Assembly: GCA_944354265.1 (NCBI GenBank)
Contig: CALVPX010000001.1
Span: forward strand, 32,854-96,853
Direction of reading: 5' to 3'
DNA: 64,000 nt
Source: an uncultured Clostridia bacterium
GTDB taxonomy: Bacteria; Bacillota; Clostridia; Christensenellales; Borkfalkiaceae
Numbering within the stretch: the first letter of the stretch is position 1; each line of letters starts with the position of its first letter. The position numbers were made by a program, and so were the translations under genes. Shown here piece after piece: positions 16,139 to 23,708 of this stretch. The notes beneath the pieces were generated by a model. It was given only the letters and a program-made list of their open reading frames with translations, was not told where the DNA came from and did no database searches.

Positions 16139-17692
16139 ATGAGTAAGAAGGTGCCTTACGCACTCATCATTATGGACGGCTACGGCCTTGCGCCCGCCGG
16201 CCCCGGCAACGCCATTGCGCTTGACGGCAGCAAGAACATCAACGAACTTGAAAGAGAATACCCCTCCGCCACCCTCGGCGCGAGCGGACTTTCGGTGGGG
16301 TTGCCCGACGGTCAGATGGGCAACAGCGAAGTCGGCCACCTGAACATGGGCGCCGGCAGAATAGTTTATCAGGATCTGACGAAGATTACCAAGGCCATTG
16401 AGGACGGCGACTTTTTCACCAACCCCGCCCTTTTAAAGGCTATGGACAACGCAAAGAACGGCAAAAAGCTGCACCTTTACGGTTTGGTTTCTGACGGCGG
16501 CGTGCACAGCCACCTGACTCACATATTTGCACTCTTGGACATGGCAAAGCTGCACGGCGTGAAGGACGTATATGTGCACTGCTTTATGGACGGGCGCGAC
16601 GTTTCGCCCACGAGCGGCGCAGGATTTATTGCCGAACTGCAGAGCCACATGGCAAAGATCGGCTGCGGCAAAGTTGCCTCGGTCGTAGGCAGATACTACG
16701 CCATGGACCGCGACAACAATTGGGATCGCGTTGAGAAGGCTTACGACATGCTCACCCTCGGCGAGGGCAAGCCCTGCACTGACCCCGTGGACGCCGTTCA
16801 CGAGAGCTATGAAGAGGGCGTGACCGACGAGTTCATCAAGCCCATAAAGGTTTACGAGGACGGCAAGCCCATAGGCCTTATTGAAAAGGGCGATTCTGTC
16901 ATCTGCTTCAACTTCCGCCCCGACAGGGCAAGGGAGATTACGAGGGCGGTTTCGCAGAATCCCTTTGTGGTGCCCAAGGGCACGGCGTTTGAGAGAAAGA
17001 CGGGCTTCCTTGAACCCGTTTATGTATGCTTCACGGTATACGACGCCGAATATAAAAACGTTGAAATTGCCTTTCCCAAGACGACCCTGCACAACACTTT
17101 GGGCGAATACCTTGCAAAGATGGGCAAAAAGCAGCTGAGAATTGCCGAGACCGAGAAGTACGCGCATGTGACATTCTTCTTCAACGGCGGCGTTGAGGCG
17201 CCCAACGACAACGAAGTGCGCGACCTTATACCCTCGCCCAAGGTTGCAACATATGACTTGCAGCCCGAGATGAGCGCATACCTTGTTACCGACAAGGTTT
17301 TGGAGGAGCTTGACAGCGGCGAGTTCGACGCGATAATTCTGAACTATGCAAACTGCGACATGGTTGGCCACACAGGCGTTATACCCGCCGCCGAAAAGGC
17401 CGTGCACACCGTGGACGAGTGCGTAAAGAAGGTTTGCGACAAGATACTTGAAATGGGCGGCGCGGCCATTGTGACCGCCGACCACGGCAACGCGGACAAA
17501 CTGCTCTCTGACGACGGTTCTCCCTTCACGGCGCACACCACCAACCCCGTGCCCGTGATTGTAGTTTCGGAAAAGTACAAGAACGCCGAGCTGAGAAAGG
17601 ACGGCATACTTGCCGACCTTGCCCCCACACTTCTCACTTTGATGGGGCTGCCTGTTCCCGCAGAGATGACGGGCAAATCTTTAATAAAATGA
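16139..17692 (+). CDS. gpmI: 2,3-bisphosphoglycerate-independent phosphoglycerate mutase
   Basis: Mn2+-dependent mutase of lower glycolysis, important in spore formers because its pH and Mn2+ sensitivity lets 3-phosphoglycerate accumulate in the spore. 517 residues with the alkaline phosphatase fold: metal-binding IMDGYG at 11-16, the phosphoserine motif GNSEVGHL near 60, HCFMDGRD, NFRPDRARE, and the metal ligands NCDMVGHTG and ADHGNAD. SD GAGGT before the ATG. Confidence 0.97.
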   Translation: MSKKVPYALIIMDGYGLAPAGPGNAIALDGSKNINELEREYPSATLGASGLSVGLPDGQMGNSEVGHLNMGAGRIVYQDLTKITKAIEDGDFFTNPALLKAMDNAKNGKKLHLYGLVSDGGVHSHLTHIFALLDMAKLHGVKDVYVHCFMDGRDVSPTSGAGFIAELQSHMAKIGCGKVASVVGRYYAMDRDNNWDRVEKAYDMLTLGEGKPCTDPVDAVHESYEEGVTDEFIKPIKVYEDGKPIGLIEKGDSVICFNFRPDRAREITRAVSQNPFVVPKGTAFERKTGFLEPVYVCFTVYDAEYKNVEIAFPKTTLHNTLGEYLAKMGKKQLRIAETEKYAHVTFFFNGGVEAPNDNEVRDLIPSPKVATYDLQPEMSAYLVTDKVLEELDSGEFDAIILNYANCDMVGHTGVIPAAEKAVHTVDECVKKVCDKILEMGGAAIVTADHGNADKLLSDDGSPFTAHTTNPVPVIVVSEKYKNAELRKDGILADLAPTLLTLMGLPVPAEMTGKSLIK

Positions 17693-17698
17693 GTTTAC

Positions 17699-18000
17699 TT
17701 GCTACCATTAAAAGGGCTTATTGCAGCATTAGAGGCTCCTTTGTGTAAAGGGAGCTGCCGCAGGCGAGCTTGCGAGACTGTGACTGAGGGATTGTTACCT
17801 TATTTCATTAACTACGGCGGCTCCGCCGCCTACAATCCCCCCTTTGATCCCCCCTTTACACAAGGGGGGCTTGGGAGAGGTGTGTTCGTCGCCCTTTACA
17901 CAAGGGGGCTTGTAGTGAATTCACCACTCCTTTATACAAGCGAGCAAAATGATGCGAACGACTCATAGGCGTTAGCCTCTTTTAAATCATGCGACTATCG
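17699..18000. repeat. R2 composite copy 1
   Basis: No gene. At 17732-17916 lies an inverted composite: a GGCTCC-TTTGTGTAAAGGGAGC hairpin unit ending GAGGGATTGTTACC, a central GGCGGCTCCGCCGCC hairpin, and an opposite unit CAATCCCCCCTTT...TTTACACAAGGGGGG. The same composite is at 47105-47294 with very high similarity. A shorter CCCTTTACACAAGGGGGC follows at 17892. Confidence 0.8.
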
Positions 18001-18022
18001 CGTGGTTTTCGTTATATTATTA

Positions 18023-18056
18023 TTGCCGCCGCCCGAACGGGCGGCGGCAATTTTTT
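18023..18056. terminator. Strong hairpin terminator
   Basis: 13-bp stem (18023-18035 / 18038-18050), loop AA, then six T on the plus strand. It lies 8 bp from the stop of the minus-strand orphan gene and could stop transcripts from both sides. Confidence 0.75.
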
Positions 18057-18063
18057 ACGCACA

Positions 18064-18690
18064 TTATTCTTCTTTTAAAGAGATATCCCTGATGAACTTT
18101 AAATATTTAATGTTCAACCGCGGCAAAACAACACTTTCGAACCTGTTGAGCGCCTCGCATTTTGCAAGTCTGCACTGAATATTTGTGTTATGAGATGCCG
18201 CATCCTGCCTGAACAGGTGATTTATATGCTCTGATATTCTGTCGCGGTAAAATTTGCCTTCGCTCTGCCTGCTCCCCAAACCGAGTTCATCACAAATATA
18301 TTCATTGAAAATCTGATTTGCATATAGTTTACACTTTCCGCCGTAAGATGACAAAATATCGGCTATCTTAACGGAGTTTTCAAAACTTAAATTTATCAGA
18401 TAATAATTTTTGGGCTTGGCGTTAAACTTATTGAGGGAAAAATATTCGCAGATATACAATACGGCCTTATCTTCAACGCCGCTCAGGTCTGCGCACAGCG
18501 ACACCATGTAGCGCCTTAAAAATTTGCAGCTGTCAGCTTTTTGCCTGTCGTTATTGAGCTTGAAATATTTTAATTTTTTCAGACCGTCGCATGCCCATCT
18601 TTCGTAGTCCTCTTCCATTATTTGAGTAACAAAGCCGATGACAGTTTGCACCCTCTGCAACGACTGTTCGCTTAAAATTGCTTGGCTCAC
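18064..18690 (-). CDS. Orphan protein of unknown function
   Basis: 208 residues, soluble, no signal peptide or membrane helix, cysteine-containing (about eight Cys spread over the chain), rich in Lys, Asn and Tyr. No motif recognised. Codon use is more A+T rich than in neighbouring housekeeping genes, which hints at transfer. It is divergent from a small XRE repressor with a palindrome between them, a typical arrangement of a repressor with its target gene. Role cannot be inferred; regulator, defence or toxin functions are all open. Confidence 0.6.
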   Translation of the reverse strand: MSQAILSEQSLQRVQTVIGFVTQIMEEDYERWACDGLKKLKYFKLNNDRQKADSCKFLRRYMVSLCADLSGVEDKAVLYICEYFSLNKFNAKPKNYYLINLSFENSVKIADILSSYGGKCKLYANQIFNEYICDELGLGSRQSEGKFYRDRISEHINHLFRQDAASHNTNIQCRLAKCEALNRFESVVLPRLNIKYLKFIRDISLKEE

Positions 18691-18745
18691 AAGTTTATCT
18701 CCAAAATTAATTACTAATAAAATATTATCAAGTCATTTTTGGGTT

Positions 18746-18767
18746 GTTAAGTCTAAAACGACTTAAC
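18746..18767. promoter_or_regulatory. Palindromic operator between orphan gene and XRE regulator
   Basis: GTTAAGTC (18746-18753), 6-nt spacer, GACTTAAC (18760-18767): a perfect 8-bp inverted repeat in the 94-bp divergent promoter region, with a related half site CAAGTCA at about 18730. It is the expected type of target for the adjacent XRE dimer. Confidence 0.7.
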
Positions 18768-18784
18768 TTTGCTAATATATTATT

Positions 18785-18988
18785 ATGAACATTGGGGAGA
18801 GGCTGATTGAGCTGAGAAAAGAGAAAAATATCAGCCAAATGGAATTAAGCAAAGCAACGGGAATCAGCCAATCGGCCATTGCAAGGTGGGAACTGAATAA
18901 ATCGGAACCTACCGCCTCTGCCATTGTTATTCTATCTAAATATTTTGGTGAAAGTGCCGACTACTTGCTTGGACTGACAGACGATTGA
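18785..18988 (+). CDS. XRE-family HTH regulator
   Basis: A 67-residue protein that is a single Cro/CI-type helix-turn-helix domain: LRKEKNISQMELSKATGIS with recognition helix QSAIARWELNKSEPT, ending at LSKYFGESADYLLGLTDD. Likely a repressor of itself and of the divergent orphan gene through the palindrome in between. No Shine-Dalgarno is apparent; TAATAT ends 6 nt before the ATG, so the transcript may have little or no leader. A strong terminator begins at its stop codon. Confidence 0.9.
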   Translation: MNIGERLIELRKEKNISQMELSKATGISQSAIARWELNKSEPTASAIVILSKYFGESADYLLGLTDD

Positions 18989-19014
18989 CCACCCGCTAAA
19001 CGGGTGGTTTTTTA
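18988..19014 (+). terminator. XRE gene terminator
   Basis: ACCACCCG (18988-18995), 5-nt loop, CGGGTGGT (19001-19008), then six T. The stem begins at the last base of the stop codon. Confidence 0.9.
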
Positions 19015-19019
19015 TTGCT

Positions 19020-19340
19020 GAATGTGACTGCAACGCATTCATGATACGGTGCTTACGCACCTACAATCCCCCCTTCAAATCCCCCATTTACACAAGGGGG
19101 GCTTGGGTTTCTGTCATTTCGACTAAGTGAGCGACAGCGAACGCACGGAGAAATCTGCGGGAACGCAGTCCTAACTTCGTTTGAGAGATTTCTCCTCGTC
19201 GGGGCAAACTTCGCTCTATGCAAGCCGTAAACACACGCCTTGCGACTTTGCTACGTTGCCCCTCCTCTTCGCGCAAATACTACAGTTTTGCGCGAGTGCT
19301 ATGGTTTATTATGCATATCTTCGGTCGAAATGACAAGAGA
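19020..19340. repeat. R2 fragment and two R1 units
   Basis: No gene. An R2 half (CAATCCCCCC...TTACACAAGGGGGGC, about 19062-19104), a forward R1 unit with ATTT/AAAT stem (19112-19156) and a reversed R1 unit whose outer arms (GAGATTTCTC at 19184 and TCGAAATGACA near 19335) are separated by an unusually long loop of over 100 nt. Confidence 0.75.
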
Positions 19341-19373
19341 GAAAGGGCGGCACTAATCTTTTAATGCTTTTAC

Positions 19374-19402
19374 TTGCAAAAATTGGGGGCGGTGATTATA
19401 AT
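19374..19402 (+). promoter_or_regulatory. Promoter of the EamA transporter gene
   Basis: TTGCAA (19374-19379), 17-bp spacer, TATAAT (19397-19402), about 40 nt before the ATG. Confidence 0.75.
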
Positions 19403-19443
19403 AATACGGAAACATATTTTTATTGAGAGAGTTTTTAAGCGGA

Positions 19444-20430
19444 ATGGAAAACAACATTACAGGTAGCGCGGCAGGCGCGCCGCAGGGCGCGGACAGAGCG
19501 CAGGCCTTTTTTACAAAGGGCTGGGTTGTGTGCGTAGGCGCGATAATTTGCTGCATACTTTGGGGAAGCGCCTTCCCCTGCGTTAAAATAGGGTACACCT
19601 TATTTTCGGTGGATACCACGCATGTGCCCTCCATTATACTGTTTGCAGGGCTGCGCTTTACGCTTGCGGGGCTGCTTGTAATAATTTTCGGCTGCATACA
19701 GAAGAGAAAATTTTTGCTGCCCAAGAAAAACAATTGGTGGCGGGTGCTGCTTGTGTGCTGTTTTCAGGCGGTGGCGCAGTACATCTTCTTCTATATAGGT
19801 CTTGCCAACGTTTCGGGCGTGAAGGGCTCGGTTCTCAACGGATTGGGCGTGTTCTTCACCATTATTATTGCCTGCTTTGTGTTCCGCACCGAAAAATTTA
19901 ACCTTGTAAAGCTTGCGGGCTGCATTTTGGGATTTTGCGGCGTGGTGCTGATAAACCTCGGCGGAGATTTCACCTTTGAATTTTCGCTGATGGGCGAGGG
20001 GTTTGTTATACTTTCGGGACTTTCGGCGGCGGTTGCGGCCGGGCTTGTGAAGATTTTTTCCAAATACGAGGACACCACCGCCCTGTGCGGTTGGCAGTTC
20101 TTCATAGGCGGGCTGATACTCATTGCCGTGGGCGCGGGATTCGGCGGGCATGTTATGCCGACGGGCGTTGGCTCGTACTTTATGCTGTTGTACCTTGCGC
20201 TGATATCTTCGGTGGCGTTCACGTTGCAGGGCTACATTGTGAAGTACAACCCCATATCTAAATTTGCCGTCTACAAGAGCACCAATCCCCTGTTCGGGGC
20301 GGTATTTTCCGCCATAATACTCGGCGAGAGCGAACAGCTTTTGAGCTACTACACTATTATTGCCATAATTTTAGTATGTTTAGGAATTTTTATAATTAAT
20401 AAATTTGGAGAAAGGCACAAAAAAAATTGA
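19444..20430 (+). CDS. EamA/DMT-family transporter
   Basis: Drug/metabolite-transporter family permease of about 328 residues with ten predicted hydrophobic helices in two EamA repeats (first from about 25, second from about 175). GSAFPCVKIGYTLF and GVKGSVLNGLGVFFTII are typical EamA repeat features. Substrate unknown. The start is taken as ATG 19444; an in-frame TTG at 19423 is the alternative and neither has a strong ribosome binding site. Confidence 0.88.
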   Translation: MENNITGSAAGAPQGADRAQAFFTKGWVVCVGAIICCILWGSAFPCVKIGYTLFSVDTTHVPSIILFAGLRFTLAGLLVIIFGCIQKRKFLLPKKNNWWRVLLVCCFQAVAQYIFFYIGLANVSGVKGSVLNGLGVFFTIIIACFVFRTEKFNLVKLAGCILGFCGVVLINLGGDFTFEFSLMGEGFVILSGLSAAVAAGLVKIFSKYEDTTALCGWQFFIGGLILIAVGAGFGGHVMPTGVGSYFMLLYLALISSVAFTLQGYIVKYNPISKFAVYKSTNPLFGAVFSAIILGESEQLLSYYTIIAIILVCLGIFIINKFGERHKKN

Positions 20431-20448
20431 AATTCGCCTTATTTTTAA

Positions 20449-20477
20449 TTGTAAATTGTTTAAAGGTATGGTATAAT
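20449..20477 (+). promoter_or_regulatory. secG promoter (extended -10)
   Basis: TTGTAA (20449-20454), 17-bp spacer, TATAAT (20472-20477) preceded by TGG, an extended -10 context. AAGGA follows before the ATG. Confidence 0.85.
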
Positions 20478-20509
20478 CTTCAGGTAGAAAAATTGTTAAG
20501 GATGAAATT

Positions 20510-20782
20510 ATGTATCAGGCATATCTTATAAGTTCTGTAGTTTTATATGTGTTGCTGTTTGTTGCAGCCGTTGTAGCTATTATACTTGTACTCTTTCAGC
20601 AGAGCAATTCTGACGGTATTCAGGGAATTACCGGTTCAAGCGAAACATTCTTCGGCAAAAACAAGGGCCGCTCGCTTGAGAGCAGAATGAAAAAATGGAC
20701 ATGGATTTGCCTTGCGGTTATCACCGTGTTGGCAATCGTTGCCTATGCAATTGCACTTGTTGCTACAAGTTTGCTTGGTTAA
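20510..20782 (+). CDS. secG: Preprotein translocase subunit SecG
   Basis: A 90-residue accessory subunit of the SecYEG channel with two membrane helices: about 6-30 (LYVLLFVAAVVAIILVLF, then QQS) and 65-88. The QQSNSDGIQGITGSSETFFGKNKG loop matches the SecG signature, in which an LxQ-x-S/G-rich cytosolic loop follows the first helix. Followed by rnr and smpB, the classical Firmicutes order. Confidence 0.95.
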   Translation: MYQAYLISSVVLYVLLFVAAVVAIILVLFQQSNSDGIQGITGSSETFFGKNKGRSLESRMKKWTWICLAVITVLAIVAYAIALVATSLLG

Positions 20783-20793
20783 AAAAATTTTGG

Positions 20794-20820
20794 GGCGGCT
20801 GTTTAAACAGTCGCCTTTTA
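20794..20820 (+). terminator. secG terminator
   Basis: Hairpin GGCGGCTGTTT/AAACAGTCGCC (one G-T pair) followed by TTTTATTT. It makes secG monocistronic although rnr follows. Confidence 0.85.
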
Positions 20821-20825
20821 TTTAT

Positions 20826-21010
20826 ATTAACGCAAGTTGTGCATAAGAGGATATGCACCAACTTGCCGTTATTTGAGGGCGCTGCCCTCGTGGACGCAAT
20901 CCTAAATTGCCCTACTTTATATAATTGCGCCCACTTCACCTGCTGAGGCGAAAGTTTTCGCAAATTGGGGCCGCTGACGGCGAAATGAATTCGCCTTGCG
21001 ACGTTAATAA
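20826..21010 (+). repeat. R3 structured element, copy A
   Basis: Five consecutive hairpins: P1 TAACG-CAAGTTG-TGCAT paired with ATGCA-CAACTTG-CGTTA (20828-20871); P2 GAGGGC/GCCCTC with loop GCT (20875-20889); P3 GG-CGCAAT/ATTGCG-CC (20892-20931) with a 23-nt A+T-rich loop; P4 GCGAAA/TTTCGC followed by CAAATTGGGG; P5 GGCGAA/TTCGCC. The tail TTGCGACGTTAA is inversely related to the TTAACGCAAG start. Compared with the copies at 37521, 42622 and 51024, stems change with compensation while loops stay alike. No coding potential. Confidence 0.8.
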
Positions 21011-21044
21011 TTATAACACTCTTTCGCTTTGGAAGCACTACCAA

Positions 21045-21159
21045 TGTCATCTTGAGCGAAAGGAGCGAAGCGAGTGAAGTCGAAAGATCTTGTTCAATTT
21101 CGTACCAAACAAGATACATTCGACTACGCAGGGGTTACCCCTGCTCCGCTCAGTATGAC
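21045..21159. repeat. R1 facing pair
   Basis: R1 unit with ATCT/AGAT stem (21045-21092), a 17-nt spacer, and a facing unit with ATAC/GTAT stem (21110-21159). Same architecture as at 11788-11911 and 55410-55532, including similar spacer sequence. Confidence 0.85.
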
Positions 21160-21223
21160 CCCTAAGCGGGGTACGACGACAGGGGGAAAATTTTTAAAAA
21201 ATACATAAAATATTATTGGTGCT

Positions 21224-23311
21224 ATGAAACTTAAGGAAAGTATTCTTATTAAAATTAAAGAGGGCAAGCTGACATTTAAAAATGCAAAGGCCATGTGCGA
21301 CAGCCTTGGCATGAGGTATTCTGACCGCGACAAGGTTAAAAAGGCGCTCGCCGAGCTTGAGGACGAAGGCAAAATTATTAAGGACGGGCAGGGCGGCTAC
21401 GCCACGCCCGAACAGTTGGGCGCATTCCGCGGCACCGTTCAGGGCAATGAGCGCGGATTTGCCTTTATTATTCCCGACGACAAGAGCGTGCGCGACGGAG
21501 ACTTTTTTGTGCCCCGCCGTGCTTTAAACGGGGCGATGAACAGGGACAAGGTGCTAGCCGTGCACAAGCGCGGCACCGAGGACGAGGCCTACGTTGTAAA
21601 GATTATTGAGCGCGGACAAAAGAGAATTGTGGGCACGTTTGAGAAGGACAAGCGCGCGGGCTATGTTTTGCCCGACGACAAGCACTTTGACAGCGACGTT
21701 TATGTTCCCCTCTCCCTCTGCATGAATGCAAAGCCGGGCGACAAGGTTGTGGCGGAGATTACAAGCTACCCCAAAAACGCCATGGTGGGCGGCAAGATTG
21801 TGGAAATTTTGGGCGAGAGCGGCGATTTTTACACCGAGGAACTCTCCATAATCCGCAGCTACGGGCTGATTGAGGAGTTCCCCGCCGAGGTTGAGAGAGC
21901 CGCCGAGGAGGTCGCCCGCCAACCCATTACCCCCGGAAAGCGCAGGGATTTGAGAAATCTTCTGACAATAACCATTGACGGCGAGGACACGAGGGACATT
22001 GACGACGCGGTGTCCTTAGAGCGCGACGGGCAGAACTACGTTTTGGGCGTGCACATTGCCGACGTAAGCCACTATGTTAAGCTAAACGGCAAGCTCGACC
22101 GCGAGGCATACGCGCGCGGCACGAGCGTCTACTTCCCCGACATGGTGCTGCCAATGCTGCCCAAGGCGCTTTCGAACGGGGCGTGTTCCTTAAACGAGGG
22201 CGAGGACAGATATGCCATGAGCTGCTTTATGGTGTTTGACCAAAGCGGCAAGAAGCTTGGCTACGACATCTGCGAGAGCATTATAAAAAGCGACCACCGC
22301 ATGACCTATACCGAGGTGACGGCAATTCTCGACGGCGACGAGGCTGTAACCAAAAAATATGCCGACATTGCGCCCATGCTGAGGGAGATGGAAAAGCTGT
22401 GCTTAAAGCTTGAAAAGAGGCGCAAGGCGGCGGGTTCTATAGACCTCGACGTCAAAGAGGCGCACATATACGTCAACGAACAGGGCGAGATTGTAATACC
22501 CGACTATGAACGCTCGGTTTCGCACAGAATAATCGAGCAGTTTATGGTGTCCGCCAACGAGAGCGTGGCAGACTTCGCATTCAATCGCAAGGCGCCATTT
22601 TTGTACCGCGTGCACGAACAACCCTCGCCCGAGAAGGCCTCTACCTTCTTTTCGTTTTTGAGAGATTTGGGAATAACCCCCATGGGCAACGTACAGGATT
22701 TGCAGCCTTCGGACTTTCAGAAAATATTAAAGGAGGTCGAGGACAAGCCCTACTCCCCCGTCGTCAACCGCGTGATGCTGCGCTCCATGCAGAAGGCGAG
22801 GTACTGCGAGGACAATTTGGGGCACTTTGGACTTGCCTCGCAATGTTACTGCCACTTTACCTCCCCCATCCGCCGCTATCCCGATTTATTCGTTCACAGG
22901 GTGCTTAAAAAACTTTTGGCAGGCGACGACGCGGGCGCCAAGAAGACCTACGGCCCCATAGCGCACGAGGCGGGCATTGACACGAGCGAGTGCGAAAGGC
23001 GGGCGGACATGGCCGAACGCGACGTGGACGACCTGTATAAAGTTGTGTACATGCAGGACAAGATTGGTGAGAAATTTGACGCAGTCATTTCCGGCGTGAC
23101 CAACTTTGCCGTATTTGCCGAGCTGCCCAACACCATTGAGGGCATTATGCGCATTGAGACGCTGCCGCAGGACAGCTATGCCTTCATAGAGGAGAAATTT
23201 TTGCTCAAGGGCATTAAGCACTCCTTTAAGATAGGCGACCCTATACGCATTAAGGTTGCAGGTTGCGATTATGGCAATATGAGAGTGGAATTTGTTCCCA
23301 TATGCGATTAA
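21224..23311 (+). CDS. rnr: Ribonuclease R
   Basis: 3'-5' exoribonuclease for structured RNA; with SmpB and tmRNA it degrades mRNAs of stalled ribosomes. 695 residues: N-terminal winged-helix-like region (1-65), cold-shock domains (about 70-220), the RNB catalytic domain with TIDGEDTRDIDDAVS near 255 (Asp metal ligands), SPIRRYPDL near 545, and a C-terminal S1 domain (about 620-690). No clear Shine-Dalgarno. An inverted repeat TTCCCATATG...CATATGGGAA (23295-23323) spans the stop codon. Confidence 0.96.
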   Translation: MKLKESILIKIKEGKLTFKNAKAMCDSLGMRYSDRDKVKKALAELEDEGKIIKDGQGGYATPEQLGAFRGTVQGNERGFAFIIPDDKSVRDGDFFVPRRALNGAMNRDKVLAVHKRGTEDEAYVVKIIERGQKRIVGTFEKDKRAGYVLPDDKHFDSDVYVPLSLCMNAKPGDKVVAEITSYPKNAMVGGKIVEILGESGDFYTEELSIIRSYGLIEEFPAEVERAAEEVARQPITPGKRRDLRNLLTITIDGEDTRDIDDAVSLERDGQNYVLGVHIADVSHYVKLNGKLDREAYARGTSVYFPDMVLPMLPKALSNGACSLNEGEDRYAMSCFMVFDQSGKKLGYDICESIIKSDHRMTYTEVTAILDGDEAVTKKYADIAPMLREMEKLCLKLEKRRKAAGSIDLDVKEAHIYVNEQGEIVIPDYERSVSHRIIEQFMVSANESVADFAFNRKAPFLYRVHEQPSPEKASTFFSFLRDLGITPMGNVQDLQPSDFQKILKEVEDKPYSPVVNRVMLRSMQKARYCEDNLGHFGLASQCYCHFTSPIRRYPDLFVHRVLKKLLAGDDAGAKKTYGPIAHEAGIDTSECERRADMAERDVDDLYKVVYMQDKIGEKFDAVISGVTNFAVFAELPNTIEGIMRIETLPQDSYAFIEEKFLLKGIKHSFKIGDPIRIKVAGCDYGNMRVEFVPICD

Positions 23312-23667
23312 CACATATGGGAAATGAATTGCAGACGATTATATCGTCTGCATGAATTGAACGCCAAAGGCGTTCATGAATTGGCTATGCCATGAATTCT
23401 CGCAATCTGCGATTGCTCCATTGAGGCGAAAAATAATTTGAAAGTATTTCTCACCACAATGCAAGCGAAGCTTGCAATTCATGCCGCCAATAGACTTGTC
23501 ATTCCGACCAACGTGGAGAAATCTCGGAGCTACCATTGTCGCGCTTATCGCGCAGATTTCTCGACTTACGCTCGAAATGACAATGGTAGCGACGGACAAG
23601 GCTATGGCGGCAATTCATGAAAACGGCTTGCCGTTTTCAATTCATGCGAGCATAGCGAGCAATTCAT
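23295..23667. repeat. R5: array of mini-hairpins separated by ATGAATT, with an R1 pair inside
   Basis: After rnr the DNA reads as small hairpins separated by exactly the heptamer ATGAATT: TTCCCATATG/CATATGGGAA, ATGAATT, GCAGACGAT/ATCGTCTGC, ATGAATT, GAACGCC/GGCGTTC, ATGAATT, GGC/GCC, ATGAATT (to 23398), then GCAAT/ATTGC. A second half has the reverse heptamer AATTCAT: GCAAGC/GCTTGC (23461-23475), a GCCGCC/GGCGGC unit (23483...23611) whose loop holds two R1 units (23497-23525 and 23554-23582), GAAAACGG/CCGTTTTC (23619-23638) and AATTCAT again. No gene is visible. Confidence 0.75.
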
Positions 23668-23671
23668 TTAC

Positions 23672-23700
23672 TTTACAATATTGATTAAATGGGCTATAAT
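23672..23700 (+). promoter_or_regulatory. smpB promoter giving a near-leaderless mRNA
   Basis: TTTACA (23672-23677), 17-bp spacer, TATAAT (23695-23700). The ATG is at 23709, so transcription should begin one to three bases before it and no Shine-Dalgarno is present. Confidence 0.8.
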
Positions 23701-23708
23701 ATAGAGTA

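Noticed and set aside
18064-18988. Toxin-antitoxin assignment for the orphan/XRE pair
   Set aside because: The genes are divergent, the orphan is 208 residues with no toxin motif, and nothing beyond the palindrome supports it.
23295-23667. CRISPR array after rnr
   Set aside because: The regular heptamer is far too short for a repeat, spacing is hairpin-sized and no cas genes are near.
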